Assembly: GCA_019694555.1 (NCBI GenBank)
Contig: JAIBBS010000027.1
Location: 1 to 59,668 of the forward strand
Length of the DNA: 59,668 nt
Source: Nannocystaceae bacterium
Lineage (GTDB): Bacteria > Myxococcota_A > Polyangia > Nannocystales > Nannocystaceae
Reading direction: 5' to 3'
Below, one piece after another: positions 11,227 to 19,826 of the stretch. Every line of letters starts with the position of its first letter. Position 1 is the stretch's first letter. The position numbers were made by a program, and so were the translations under genes. Under the pieces are notes generated by a model. The model saw only the letters and a list, made by a program, of their open reading frames with translations, was not told where the DNA came from and did no database searches.

Positions 11227-12102
11227 TCACGGCGCGAGCGCGTCCGCGATCGACTCGATCGTGTCCGCGTCCGCGTCGTCGAGCCCGTCGACCGGGGTCT
11301 CGAGGATCGCCGCGTCCGCGCCGGTGAGCGCGCGGAAGAACACGCAGCTCGCGAGGTACGTGCCCGCGCGCGAGGGGTGACTGCCGTCGCTGGCGAACAG
11401 CCCGATCTGCGGCGCATCCGCGAGCGCGAGCGCCCACGTCTGTCCGACCGGCGCCACCGCGCCCATGGTCGCCGCGGCCGCGTCGGCGTAGCCGGCGGTC
11501 AACGCCGCCTGCATCTGCTCCGCGGTCATGCCGAGATCGTCGAGCAGTGGATCGCCCGCGCGGCGGGCCCAGGTCTCGTACAGCAGCAACGCGGCCGCGG
11601 GATTCGTGCTCGAGACCATCGCCGACAGCTCGACCGCCGCCTGCACGAAGCCATCGTGATCCACGACCGGCTCCACGCTCTGGCCCTGGATCACCACGAC
11701 GTCCCAACCCTGATCGAGCGCGTCGGCGACGTCGGGATTGACGACGTGGTCGGAGAGCCTGGCACCGCCGACCGCCACCATCGCGGTGTCCAGCGGCTGC
11801 CCGGCGCCCTCGGCGACGCCCTCGATCATCCCGGGCAGGTCGTTGACGAAGGTGTAGCTGTTGCCGATGAAGAGCACGCGCGTGGGCTCGGGCTCGGGCG
11901 CGCCGCTCGTCGACGTCTGCGCCGCGCCCGTGGCATCGCCGGTGCTCGTGACGGGATCGACGCCGGTCGACGACGCGTCGGTCGTCGCGGACGTGCCCGA
12001 GCTGGTCGAGCCCGGCGTCGTCGCGGGCGCGTCGGGGGTCCCGTCGCCGCCGCAGCCGACGCTCGCGAAGCACAGCAACACCGCGAGCAACTCAGCGCGC
12101 AT
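11227..12102 (-). CDS. SGNH/DUF4886-like hydrolase lipoprotein
   Basis: 291 residues from ATG 12102. The signal MRAELLAVLLCFASVGC ends in a clean lipobox (SVGC). A Ser/Thr/Gly/Pro spacer of about 55 residues follows. The catalytic domain (about 75-290) begins VLFIGNSYTF, with Ser as the likely nucleophile in a GNS variant of the GDS block, then VAVGGARL (block II) and VVVIQGQSVEP. Near the end DGSHPSRAGTYL carries the Asp/His pair. This layout fits DUF4886-like SGNH esterases; the substrate is unknown. A CATACT -10-like hexamer lies 8 nt before the start. Confidence 0.75.
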   Translation of the reverse strand: MRAELLAVLLCFASVGCGGDGTPDAPATTPGSTSSGTSATTDASSTGVDPVTSTGDATGAAQTSTSGAPEPEPTRVLFIGNSYTFVNDLPGMIEGVAEGAGQPLDTAMVAVGGARLSDHVVNPDVADALDQGWDVVVIQGQSVEPVVDHDGFVQAAVELSAMVSSTNPAAALLLYETWARRAGDPLLDDLGMTAEQMQAALTAGYADAAAATMGAVAPVGQTWALALADAPQIGLFASDGSHPSRAGTYLASCVFFRALTGADAAILETPVDGLDDADADTIESIADALAP

Positions 12103-12110
12103 GGCTCGGT

Positions 12111-12116
12111 AGTATG
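12111..12116 (-). promoter_or_regulatory. -10-like CATACT before the SGNH lipoprotein gene
   Basis: On the minus strand CATACT is followed by 8 nt (ACCGAGCC) and ATG 12102, another leaderless-type spacing without a Shine-Dalgarno. Confidence 0.4.
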
Positions 12117-12257
12117 GCTGCGTCGCGCGCGGTCGCAACCGAGAACGCCGCGAATCCGTCCCGAAGCCGGCGAGGTTCATCGCGGCAGCGGCAGCGACGC
12201 GAGGGCGACGACGGCTCGGCGCGACGAAAGCACATCGCGAGCGTCGATCACGAGCGA

Positions 12258-13715
12258 TCACGCCACCGGCAGGTCCTCGAGCGTCGGCGTCCGCGTCGAC
12301 GCGACCGGCGTCGACACGTTCGCGCGCGCTCGCGCGCGCAGCGTGAGCGCCACGAGGTAGAGCACGAGGCCGGCGACCACCGCGGCGTCGAACGCTTCGA
12401 TGTGCGCGGACGCCAGCGCCGAGAGCGGATGCACCGCGACGAAGAAGCCGAGCAACGCGAGCACGGCCGTGCGCGAGGGATGGCGCCGCCACAACCACCA
12501 CGACAGCGCCAGGCACGGTGCGGCCCCGGCCGCGAGTGCACCCCACAGCCCCAGCGCGTCCGCGGCGGCCGACATGATCACGAACATCAGCGAGTAGCAC
12601 GCGCACGTCAGCGCGACGTCGAGCAACGCGACCGCGTCGCGGCCCGTGCGCCCCATCGAGTCGATCAGCAGCGTCAGGCACACGGCGCCGACCAGCAGCA
12701 TCAGCGCGTAGGGACTGCGCGAGAGCACCGCGCCGACCGCCGCGCCGGGCTGCTCGGGCCGCGGCAGCGCCACGCCCATGCCGGCGGTGGTCAGCGAGCG
12801 ATCGAGCTCCCACCGCAGCAACAGATCGTCACCATCGCTGTCGATCGACGACGGCGTCAGGCAGCCCTCGGGGTAGTTCACGTCGGCGCGCGGCAGGCCC
12901 ACGACGCGCATCGCCAGCGCGAAGTCGCGGATCTCTCGCGGCTCGGGGATCTGGTAGTAGAAGTGCTCGACGCCACGGGTCGCATAGCCGATCGCGACGG
13001 TGATGCGCTCACCCGGCGCCATCGCACGCTCCCAACGCAGCGCGTCGGCGTCCACGCGCAGCTCCGGGCCCAGCTCCGCACCGTCGACGGTGACGCGCAA
13101 TTCGTCGTAGAGCACCTGTCCCGACAGCGGCAGCTCGAGCTCGGTGCGGGTCGCGTGCGGCGAGGGATTCACGACCTCGTACTCGACCGCGAACGTGGCC
13201 TCGAAGCCGCTGTAGACCCCGCTGCCCTTCTTGCGCAGGTTGGGCACGACGACGACGTCGCCGTGCGCCCGCGTGATCGCGTCCTGATCGACGATCTCCT
13301 CGCTCTCGACGTCGCGGAACACCGGCGGCAAGGTCGGATCGTCGCGGAACTGCTCCTCGCGCGTGACCACCTTGCGGTAGTGGCGGACCACGAGCTCGCG
13401 CTGCACGTGCGGCGCGCCCCAGATGGTCTGCAGGCTGTGGAAGTTCGCCTCCGACACGCGGCCGTGTTCGGCATGGAACGCCACCGCGTTGCCACCGAGC
13501 ACCGCACGAAACGCCCACAGCAATCCCATCAGCAGCGTCGCCAGCGTGCCGGCCTCGACGACGCGACGCAGCCACGCCCACGGCCCCGGACCGGGCCCGC
13601 CGTCGCGGCGATACAGCGCCGCGAACGTCACCACTGCCGCGACGGCCATCATGAGCCCGACGACCGGCTCCGAGTCCATCCACGCCATCACGCGCCCGAT
13701 CACGTAGTCGATCAT
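12258..13715 (-). CDS. Membrane protein with large external beta-rich domain, CreD-shaped
   Basis: 485 residues. Two N-terminal helices (about 18-34 and 55-72) bracket a short basic loop. Residues 85-335 are soluble and beta-rich (TFAVEYEVVNPSPHATRTELELP in outline, ITVAIGYATRG, HFYYQIP). Five or so helices fill 345-470. A small N-terminal anchor, a large periplasmic domain and C-terminal helices is the layout of CreD-family inner-membrane proteins, and phrases such as FRDVESEEIV and RTELELPLSGQ suit a distant relative, but I would not assign it firmly. It lies 70 bp downstream of the FtsX-like permease stop on the same strand and could be cotranscribed. Confidence 0.6.
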   Translation of the reverse strand: MIDYVIGRVMAWMDSEPVVGLMMAVAAVVTFAALYRRDGGPGPGPWAWLRRVVEAGTLATLLMGLLWAFRAVLGGNAVAFHAEHGRVSEANFHSLQTIWGAPHVQRELVVRHYRKVVTREEQFRDDPTLPPVFRDVESEEIVDQDAITRAHGDVVVVPNLRKKGSGVYSGFEATFAVEYEVVNPSPHATRTELELPLSGQVLYDELRVTVDGAELGPELRVDADALRWERAMAPGERITVAIGYATRGVEHFYYQIPEPREIRDFALAMRVVGLPRADVNYPEGCLTPSSIDSDGDDLLLRWELDRSLTTAGMGVALPRPEQPGAAVGAVLSRSPYALMLLVGAVCLTLLIDSMGRTGRDAVALLDVALTCACYSLMFVIMSAAADALGLWGALAAGAAPCLALSWWLWRRHPSRTAVLALLGFFVAVHPLSALASAHIEAFDAAVVAGLVLYLVALTLRARARANVSTPVASTRTPTLEDLPVA

Positions 13716-13785
13716 GGTGTGAGCCCGGGCCCGCGGACGCCTGGGCGCGGGCGGCTATTCCCCGCGAACGCGTCGTGACTGCAAT

Positions 13786-16128
13786 TCAGATCCGCGTCAG
13801 CCCCTCGCGCACCGTCAGCGCCGCGGCCCGCCGCGCGGGCAGGGCCGCCGCCGTGATCGCGCCGACCACCACCAGCACCAGCCAGCCGAGCCACGACAGC
13901 GGTGAGAGCGTGAACGGCAACGGCGCCAAGAATCCCAGTCGACCCACGAGATCCTCGATCCACGCCGTCGCCGGCAGCGACAGCAACACCGCGAGCGGCC
14001 AGCTCGCGAGCGCGAGCGCGACCGCCTCGCTCACGATCATGCGCGCGATCCTCCTGCGGGTGGCACCGACGGCTTTCATGACCGCGATCTCCGAGGTCCG
14101 CTCGACCACCGCGGTCCCCAGCGCCGCGGCCAAGCCGACCAAGCCCACGAACGCGAGGATCGCCGCGGCGATGACCAGCAGGATCACGAACACGATCACG
14201 TGCTCGGTCACGGCATTGCGGAGCTCGGCCATCGGCAGCACCTGCTCGACCGCGGCGCCCGACCGCACCAGCGCGCGATCGATCGCGCGCAGGATGTCGG
14301 CGCGCGCCTGCGCGGACACCGTCTCGGTGACCACACGCAGCAGCTGTGCCGGCGCGGTGCCGGTCACGCGCTGGTAGGCCGGCGGCGTCACGTAGGCGAC
14401 GCCCGAGGCGCCGACCTCCTCGACGATCCCGACCACGGTCCACACGGTTTCGCGCCCCGCCAGCGACAGCGTGACCTGCCCGCCCACGGCTGCCCGGGCC
14501 ATCGCCGCCGCAGCGTGGTTGAGCACGACCGCGTCGTCGTCCTGATCGCGCAGCCGACGACCCGCGAGCAGCGGCAGATCGATCATCGTCGAGTCGACCG
14601 GCGGAGCCATCATCGCGAAGCTGCCGTGACCGCCGTCGGGATACGTGCGGACCACGTCGATGCCATCGACCCGTTCGAGCGCGGCGGATCGGTGACCCCA
14701 GACCTCGAGCGCGCGCACACCCGGCAGCGCACGCACTGCCGCCAGCGGCTCGCGCTCGATCGCTCGCGTGAGGCGGGCCTCGATGTCGTAGTGACGCGCG
14801 GTGCGGATCTTGGCTGCGTTCGCGCGCCACGCCTCGGCCAGCGCCAGCGACGTCGCGAACATCGCCCCCGCGGTCGCGAGCATGCCCAGGACGAACGCCG
14901 CACGGCTGCGCCGCCGCATCGCGTTGCGCAGCGCCACGGGCCACCACGCCCGCATCGGCCGCGGCGCACGCGAAGCCCCATGGCTGTCGAGCGCGACGCG
15001 CACGGGCGTTCGCGCGGCGGCCAACACCGGCACCAGGCCCGCCGTCGTCGGCACCACGAGCGCCGCGGCTGCGAGCACCGCGAACACCCACGGTGCGACC
15101 GCGTCGGCGATCTCGAGGTTGAGCAGCTGCGCGACGCGGGCGGAGACGGCGTGGGATCCGGCGACCGCGATCGGCACCGCCACGAGATACGCGATCGCAC
15201 CGAGGCCGACGACGAGCGCGAGGTACAGCGCGACGAGCTGGCGACGGCGGGCACCGAGGGTCTTGAGCACGCCGATCTCACGGATCTGCCGCGCGAGCAT
15301 CGTCGCCAGCGAGGTCGCGACGACGACCGACGCGAGCACGAACGTGAAGCCCGCGAGCGCGAGCAGCAACAACAACACGATCGCCATCTGCCGCTGGTGC
15401 GGATGCTGGCGCGGCGGCGGGATGCGGATCTCGTGCACCGCGTGGCCTTCGGCCGCGAGCGCGGCGCCGAGCTCACCCGCGGCGCGCGTGATGGCGCGGA
15501 TGTCCGGATCACCGACGAAGTCGACCGCGAGTGCGTGCAGCCCCTGGTGCAGGCCCGCGGTCGCACGCGTGGCATAGGCGTAGACGGTCCGCTCCTGCCA
15601 CGCCGGCGCGAGCGCGGGATCGTGCACGGCGCCGGCAATCGGGAACTGCCGCTGCGCGCCATCGAGCTCGACCTCCAGGCTGTCGCCCAGCTCGACGCCG
15701 GCGAACGCGAAGGCGCTGCGCTCGAGCAGCACCGAGCCCGGCGGGGGCGGCCACGCGCCGCGCTCGGGCGCGAACGTTGCCAGCTGCATGCGCGTGACGT
15801 CCTCGACCACGAACAGCAGCAGCGGTCGCCAGTCCTCGCCGATGCGGACGCGCGCTTCGACGATCGCGCGCGCCTCGGCGGCCGCGACGTCGGGCCGCGC
15901 GCGCACCCGCGCGAGCGTGTCGGGCTCGATGTCGGCCTCGAGCTCGAGCACCGCCTCGGCCGGACGCGTGCCGAGGTAGTTCGTCGCGATCGCACGCGTG
16001 AGCACGGTCCACGCCCCCAGCACGGTGCCCAGGGCTGCGAGCGCCACGGCCACCGCGAGCGTCAGCGCCGCGAGCCGGCCCCGCTCCGCCCGCACGTCGG
16101 CGAGCAGCTTGCGCCACCGCGGGCGCAT
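13786..16128 (-). CDS. FtsX/MacB-type ABC transporter permease
   Basis: 780 residues from ATG 16128, which overlaps the ATPase stop as TGATG. It has a duplicated FtsX layout: helix 1 (about 20-40) and an extracytoplasmic domain, three helices around 250-400 with the coupling-loop motif ARQIREIGVLKTLGARRRQL, then a second helix (about 435-455), a second external domain, and three C-terminal helices with VVERTSEIAVMKAVGATRRR. Two FtsX domains in one chain resemble LolC/E-like or lipoprotein/peptide exporters. With the adjacent MacB/LolD-like ATPase it should form a membrane complex extracting a hydrophobic or envelope substrate. Regulation by the divergent TetR protein is likely. Confidence 0.92.
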   Translation of the reverse strand: MRPRWRKLLADVRAERGRLAALTLAVAVALAALGTVLGAWTVLTRAIATNYLGTRPAEAVLELEADIEPDTLARVRARPDVAAAEARAIVEARVRIGEDWRPLLLFVVEDVTRMQLATFAPERGAWPPPPGSVLLERSAFAFAGVELGDSLEVELDGAQRQFPIAGAVHDPALAPAWQERTVYAYATRATAGLHQGLHALAVDFVGDPDIRAITRAAGELGAALAAEGHAVHEIRIPPPRQHPHQRQMAIVLLLLLALAGFTFVLASVVVATSLATMLARQIREIGVLKTLGARRRQLVALYLALVVGLGAIAYLVAVPIAVAGSHAVSARVAQLLNLEIADAVAPWVFAVLAAAALVVPTTAGLVPVLAAARTPVRVALDSHGASRAPRPMRAWWPVALRNAMRRRSRAAFVLGMLATAGAMFATSLALAEAWRANAAKIRTARHYDIEARLTRAIEREPLAAVRALPGVRALEVWGHRSAALERVDGIDVVRTYPDGGHGSFAMMAPPVDSTMIDLPLLAGRRLRDQDDDAVVLNHAAAAMARAAVGGQVTLSLAGRETVWTVVGIVEEVGASGVAYVTPPAYQRVTGTAPAQLLRVVTETVSAQARADILRAIDRALVRSGAAVEQVLPMAELRNAVTEHVIVFVILLVIAAAILAFVGLVGLAAALGTAVVERTSEIAVMKAVGATRRRIARMIVSEAVALALASWPLAVLLSLPATAWIEDLVGRLGFLAPLPFTLSPLSWLGWLVLVVVGAITAAALPARRAAALTVREGLTRI

Positions 16129-16841
16129 CACCGCTGCCCTCGCACGAGCTCGATGAGCCGACCATCGGCCAGTCGCACCGCGAGCTCCGCCCGCGCCGCG
16201 ACCTCCGGATCGTGGGTCACGATCACGACCGTGCGACCGTCGCGGGTCAGCGCCGCGAGCTGGTCGACCACGCGCGCTGCGGTCGCGGCGTCGAGGTTTC
16301 CGGTCGGCTCGTCGGCCACCACCAACGCGGGATCGTTGGCGAGCGCGCGGGCGATCGCGACGCGTTGCTGCTGGCCACCCGAGAGCGTGGCCGGCAGCTT
16401 GTCCGCCTGATCGCCCACGCCCATGCGCTCGAGCAACGACATCGCACGCGCGCGCGCGGCCGGCCCGCTCAGCGTGCCGCACAGGTCCATCGGCAGCTCC
16501 ACGTTCTCGAGCACGGTCAGCGTCGGCAGCAGCTGGAACGACTGGAACACGACCCCGACGTTGCGACCGCGCCACGCCGCGAGCGCGTCCTCGTCGAGCG
16601 CATCAATGCGGGTGCCCAGCACCGCCACCGATCCCGCGGTCGCGCGGTCGATGCCGGCGATCAGGTTCATCAACGTCGATTTCCCGCTGCCCGAACGACC
16701 CACGACGGCGGCGAACACACCGCGCGGGATCGCCAGCTCGACATCGTCGAGCGCGCGCGTGACCGCGCCATCGGGCCGCGCGTAGTGGCGCGATGCGTGG
16801 GTCATCGTGATGGCGTCGTCGACTTGCGGCTCACCGTGCAC
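16128..16841 (-). CDS. ABC transporter ATP-binding protein, LolD/MacB type
   Basis: 237 residues from GTG 16841. Walker A GRSGSGKST, Q-loop VVFQSFQLLPTLTVLENV, signature LSGGQQQR, Walker B LVVADEPTGNLD and the switch His in VIVTHD are all present. ENVELPM and DEPTGNLD are typical of the LolD/MacB/FtsE group. GTG 16841 keeps the full first beta strand (AITMTHASRHY). ATG 16805 is the alternative: it would fit the TATAGA -10-like box at about 16845-16850 better, but it trims the strand. The stop and the permease start overlap by one base, so the two are made together. Confidence 0.92.
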   Translation of the reverse strand: MHGEPQVDDAITMTHASRHYARPDGAVTRALDDVELAIPRGVFAAVVGRSGSGKSTLMNLIAGIDRATAGSVAVLGTRIDALDEDALAAWRGRNVGVVFQSFQLLPTLTVLENVELPMDLCGTLSGPAARARAMSLLERMGVGDQADKLPATLSGGQQQRVAIARALANDPALVVADEPTGNLDAATAARVVDQLAALTRDGRTVVIVTHDPEVAARAELAVRLADGRLIELVRGQR

Positions 16842-16863
16842 GTGTCTATACCTGCCATGCTCG

Positions 16864-16884
16864 TCGCGTCGCGGCGCGACGCGA
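16864..16884. promoter_or_regulatory. Candidate TetR operator, 9-bp inverted repeat
   Basis: TCGCGTCGC-ggc-GCGACGCGA is a perfect 9-bp inverted repeat with a 3-bp spacer, in the 94-bp gap between the divergent ABC ATPase and TetR genes. Position, size and symmetry suit a TetR dimer site controlling both directions. In such GC-rich DNA, CG-based palindromes also occur by chance. Confidence 0.5.
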
Positions 16885-16935
16885 GCGGAGATCGTCGGCG
16901 ATGCTGGACGATCGAAAGCGACTGTCCAGGAACGC

Positions 16936-17520
16936 ATGACCCAAGGACCCCCCATCGCCCCTGCCGATCGCCGTGTGCGGCGGACCCGCGAACGGTTGCG
17001 CGACGCCCTGGTCTCGCTCGTGCTCGAGCGCGGGTGGGAGGCGGTGAGCGTGCGCGAGGTCTGCGAGCGCGCGGACATCGGCCGCTCCACCTTCTATGTG
17101 CACTTCGCCGACAAGGAAGAGCTGCTGCTCAGCGGCTTCGACGAGCTGCACCGCCAGCTCGACGCGCAGCGCAGCGAGGTCCAGCGCTTCGCCTTCATGG
17201 CGAGCCTGGTGACCCATGCGCGAGAGAACCTGCCGTTGTTCCGCGCGTTGCTGGGCAAGCGCAGCGGTCAGGCGGTGCAGCGGCGTTTTCGCGACGTCGT
17301 CAACCACCTCGTCGAGGCCGATCTCGAGAGCCTCGGGCTCGACGCGCGCACGCGCAGCTGGTTGGCGCGCTACGTCGGCGGCGGATTCCTCGAGATGCTG
17401 CTGCACTGGCTCGAGAAGCCGCGCGCGCTGGACGTGGGCGCCTTCGTCGAGCTGTGCCATCGCATCTCCGCCGGTGCGCTGGCGCGCGCCCGCGTCGGGT
17501 CTCATCCGAGCGAGGCCTGA
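16936..17520 (+). CDS. TetR-family transcriptional regulator
   Basis: 194 residues from ATG 16936, preceded by CCAGGA at a suitable distance. The N-terminal helix-turn-helix (about 18-65) reads TRERLRDALVSLVLERGW, SVREVCERADIGRSTFYVHFADKEELL, a textbook TetR domain. The C-terminal ligand domain (70-190) is helical and unassigned. It is transcribed divergently from the FtsX-type ABC exporter with a palindrome between them, so it most likely represses that exporter and itself. Its last 19 bases overlap the 3' end of the convergent lipoprotein gene. Confidence 0.93.
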   Translation: MTQGPPIAPADRRVRRTRERLRDALVSLVLERGWEAVSVREVCERADIGRSTFYVHFADKEELLLSGFDELHRQLDAQRSEVQRFAFMASLVTHARENLPLFRALLGKRSGQAVQRRFRDVVNHLVEADLESLGLDARTRSWLARYVGGGFLEMLLHWLEKPRALDVGAFVELCHRISAGALARARVGSHPSEA

Positions 17521-18044
17521 CACGCAGCGCAGTGATCACCGCTGCCGGCCGCGATCGCGGCGTTCAGACACTCGCCGAACGCACCGGCGGCGGCCGTGCC
17601 GTCGCCGGTGATGCCGCCGGCGGCGTCGACCTCGGCCATGCACGTGTCGGGTTGGTAGCACGTCGCGTGGAAGCAACCGGTCTCGAGCGCGCAGCGGACC
17701 AGCGGCAGACAGCCGTCGAGCGGTGCGCCGGCGTCGTCGAAGCCGGTCTGCGCGCAGCAGCTCGCGAAGGGTTCGGCGCACTGCTCGGCCCCGCACGCCA
17801 GGCACGGGTCGTCGGCCGAGCTCGTCGCGCAACCATCGGGTGCGGAGGTCGTGCTCGTCTCGGCGGTGGTGTCGCCGCTCGCGGTGGCCGCGGTGCTGCT
17901 CGACGTGCCGGCGGTCGCTTCGGCGTGGGTGGTCTGCGCGGTGGAGGAGCCGGCGTCGTTCGTGCTGCCGCCCGGCGAGGACGGCTCCGCGGCGCAGCCC
18001 AGCACGAGGGCAGAGATCAGGATGATGGCAGTGGATCGTGGCAT
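17502..18044 (-). CDS. Cys-rich lipoprotein paired with the copper monooxygenase
   Basis: 180 residues. Signal MPRSTAIILISALVLGC with a good lipobox (VLGC). Residues 20-70 form a Ser/Thr/Ala/Gly spacer. The remaining 110 residues hold 14 Cys (CLACGAEQC, CCAQTGF, CHATCYQPDTC, CAACQASLG), probably disulfide-bonded. No family recognised. The ATG is 6 bp after the stop of the cytochrome/monooxygenase gene, so the two form an operon and the lipoprotein may act with that enzyme at the cell surface. Confidence 0.8.
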   Translation of the reverse strand: MPRSTAIILISALVLGCAAEPSSPGGSTNDAGSSTAQTTHAEATAGTSSSTAATASGDTTAETSTTSAPDGCATSSADDPCLACGAEQCAEPFASCCAQTGFDDAGAPLDGCLPLVRCALETGCFHATCYQPDTCMAEVDAAGGITGDGTAAAGAFGECLNAAIAAGSGDHCAACQASLG

Positions 18045-18050
18045 CGGGGT

Positions 18051-19415
18051 TCAGTGCTCGGGTCGGTCGTTCGCGCTCACGTAGAACATCACGCCGCACA
18101 TCTCGCGGCCGGCGTCGTGACCGGGGAACACCGGCGACGTCCGCTCCGAGGTGTCGTAGTGGCACGTCACCTGCAGCCGTGTGTCGCGGCTGTCGATGAC
18201 GATCGGCTCCTCGTAGAAGTAGGCGTCCTGCCAGTCGTAGTCCCAGTTCTCGATCTCGAGTCCGCAGCTGGACGCGCCCGACGGCGAGAGCACGCGCAGC
18301 TCCAGCGCGGTGCCCAGCGTGTGCATGTGCGGGCCGACGCCGACCAGGTGCAGCCGATCGACGCTCGCGCCCTCTTGCGCCTCGAGCTCGGCCCACAGCA
18401 CCTCGGCTGGCAGCTCCCACGACCAGGTGGCATCGGCCAACCCGGCGTCGAGCTTCGCGTCGGCGATCGGCACTCCGGCCTCGCTCGCGAACGTCAGCGG
18501 ATCCTGGAACACCGCGGTGATGCGCTGGGCGGCATCGTCGGCGAGCGCGACACGCAGCTGCGTGCGATCGCCCGCCGTGGCGGTCTCGGGTCCCACGCGG
18601 TAGTGGATCTGCAGCACCCAGAGCTCGCCGGGGAACAGCGTCATGCCGCTGTCCGCCGGCAACGCGACCACTGGCGAGCCACCGACCCACCCGCTCAGCT
18701 GCGAGCGCGGGCGAAGCGCTCCCACGCCGCCGAAACAGCTCCAGCCCGGCGCGGGATCGTCGGCCTCCATGATCGCGATCGCCTCCGCGTTGGTGAACGG
18801 TCCGAGATCGAGGCTCGGGTCGACCGCGTAGAGCGCCGCGTGGTGCACGATCGACGGGTCGCCCGGGATGTACTCCGTGGCGCGCAGCACCGACGGCGCT
18901 GCGATGCCGGGATCGATTGCGAAGCAACGGTACTCGTCGGCGGGATCCTGCGTCGGCGCGGGCACGTAGCGGCTCGGCATCGCGACCGTGAGCGCATCGC
19001 TCGGCAGATGCGGCGTCGGCGGCAACGCACCCACGTCGTGCACGCCCGCTGACGGCGGCGCACCGGCCTCGGCCCAGCCGACCAGCGTCTCGATCTCCTC
19101 CTCCGACAACCACTGGGCGTTGCGAAATCCCCGACACGAGCCGTCCGCGACCGCCGGGATCGGCGGCATCGTCCGCGCGCGCACGGCCGCCGCGATCGCC
19201 GGCGCCCACGCGCGCACGTCTTCGTACTCGACCAACGACAGCGGCGAGAGACCGCCGGGCTGATGGCAGCCCACGCAGTGGCTCCGCAACACCGGCGCGA
19301 CCTCGGCGAACCCGACCGTGGTTGCGGGCGCGTCGGCCTCACACGCGCTCGCGATCACCACCAGTGCGCTCGAGCCGCGCAGACGACGGGACCAAGACCT
19401 TGCTCGCAACGACAT
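18051..19415 (-). CDS. Cytochrome c fused to a copper type II (PHM/DBH-like) monooxygenase
   Basis: 454 residues with an export signal ending near ASAC (22-25), possibly a lipoprotein. Residues 35-120 form a small c-type cytochrome: heme site CVGCH (47-51) and a possible axial Met in RTMPP (83). Residues about 135-450 match the peptidylglycine/dopamine monooxygenase fold. CuA ligands are His191-His192 (IVHHAAL) and His271 (QIHYRV); CuB ligands are His363, His365 (HMHTLG) and Met439 (EMCGVMFYV). Complete ligand sets imply an active oxygenase outside the cytoplasm; the heme domain could replace ascorbate as electron donor. Substrate unknown. The downstream gene is the Cys-rich lipoprotein. Confidence 0.88.
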   Translation of the reverse strand: MSLRARSWSRRLRGSSALVVIASACEADAPATTVGFAEVAPVLRSHCVGCHQPGGLSPLSLVEYEDVRAWAPAIAAAVRARTMPPIPAVADGSCRGFRNAQWLSEEEIETLVGWAEAGAPPSAGVHDVGALPPTPHLPSDALTVAMPSRYVPAPTQDPADEYRCFAIDPGIAAPSVLRATEYIPGDPSIVHHAALYAVDPSLDLGPFTNAEAIAIMEADDPAPGWSCFGGVGALRPRSQLSGWVGGSPVVALPADSGMTLFPGELWVLQIHYRVGPETATAGDRTQLRVALADDAAQRITAVFQDPLTFASEAGVPIADAKLDAGLADATWSWELPAEVLWAELEAQEGASVDRLHLVGVGPHMHTLGTALELRVLSPSGASSCGLEIENWDYDWQDAYFYEEPIVIDSRDTRLQVTCHYDTSERTSPVFPGHDAGREMCGVMFYVSANDRPEH

Positions 19416-19826
19416 TCGCAGCTGGACTATGTTCGACGCTGCGATGCGGGCAACCGCGAGTTGGCGCGCGTTTGTCCGGTTTCAGACGATCGCGCGCGAG
19501 TGTCCAGTCGCGAACGCGCGGATCCACGTCGAAGCGCGCGACGAGGTCCCGGCGGCGCGGCGACGCGATCGTCGGGCGCATCGATCGCGGCGAACCTCCG
19601 CGCTCGCTCCACACGCCTGCGCGTCGACGCGTGCCCCCGCGCGCTCGACCACGCGCGACTCGGGGCCGCCCCGACGCAGGCGATCCTCCGCCACAGCAGG
19701 CGGCCCGAAACGAGTCGGGTTGCCGGGCCCGAACCGTGGTCCGTCGCACAGGCCGAGTCCCGCGACGCCAGGTTTTCCTGCCCGGCTCGCGCGGCGGTAC
19801 CATGACGCTGCCTCGTTGGCGGCCTC
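19416..19826. other. Intergenic region between divergent monooxygenase and CheB/CheR-kinase genes
   Basis: 411 bp holding both promoters. On the minus side CATAGT lies 10 nt before ATG 19415. I see no convincing gene, tRNA or repeat; the long open frames here are in GC-rich low-information sequence. Confidence 0.5.

Noticed and set aside
13716..13785. GCCCGCG/CGCGGGC stem between the CreD-shaped and permease genes
   Set aside because: Seven-base GC arms with a 10-base loop and no T-run; too common in this composition to call a terminator.
19416..19826. tRNA, riboswitch or small-RNA candidates
   Set aside because: No cloverleaf or recognisable aptamer could be traced by eye.
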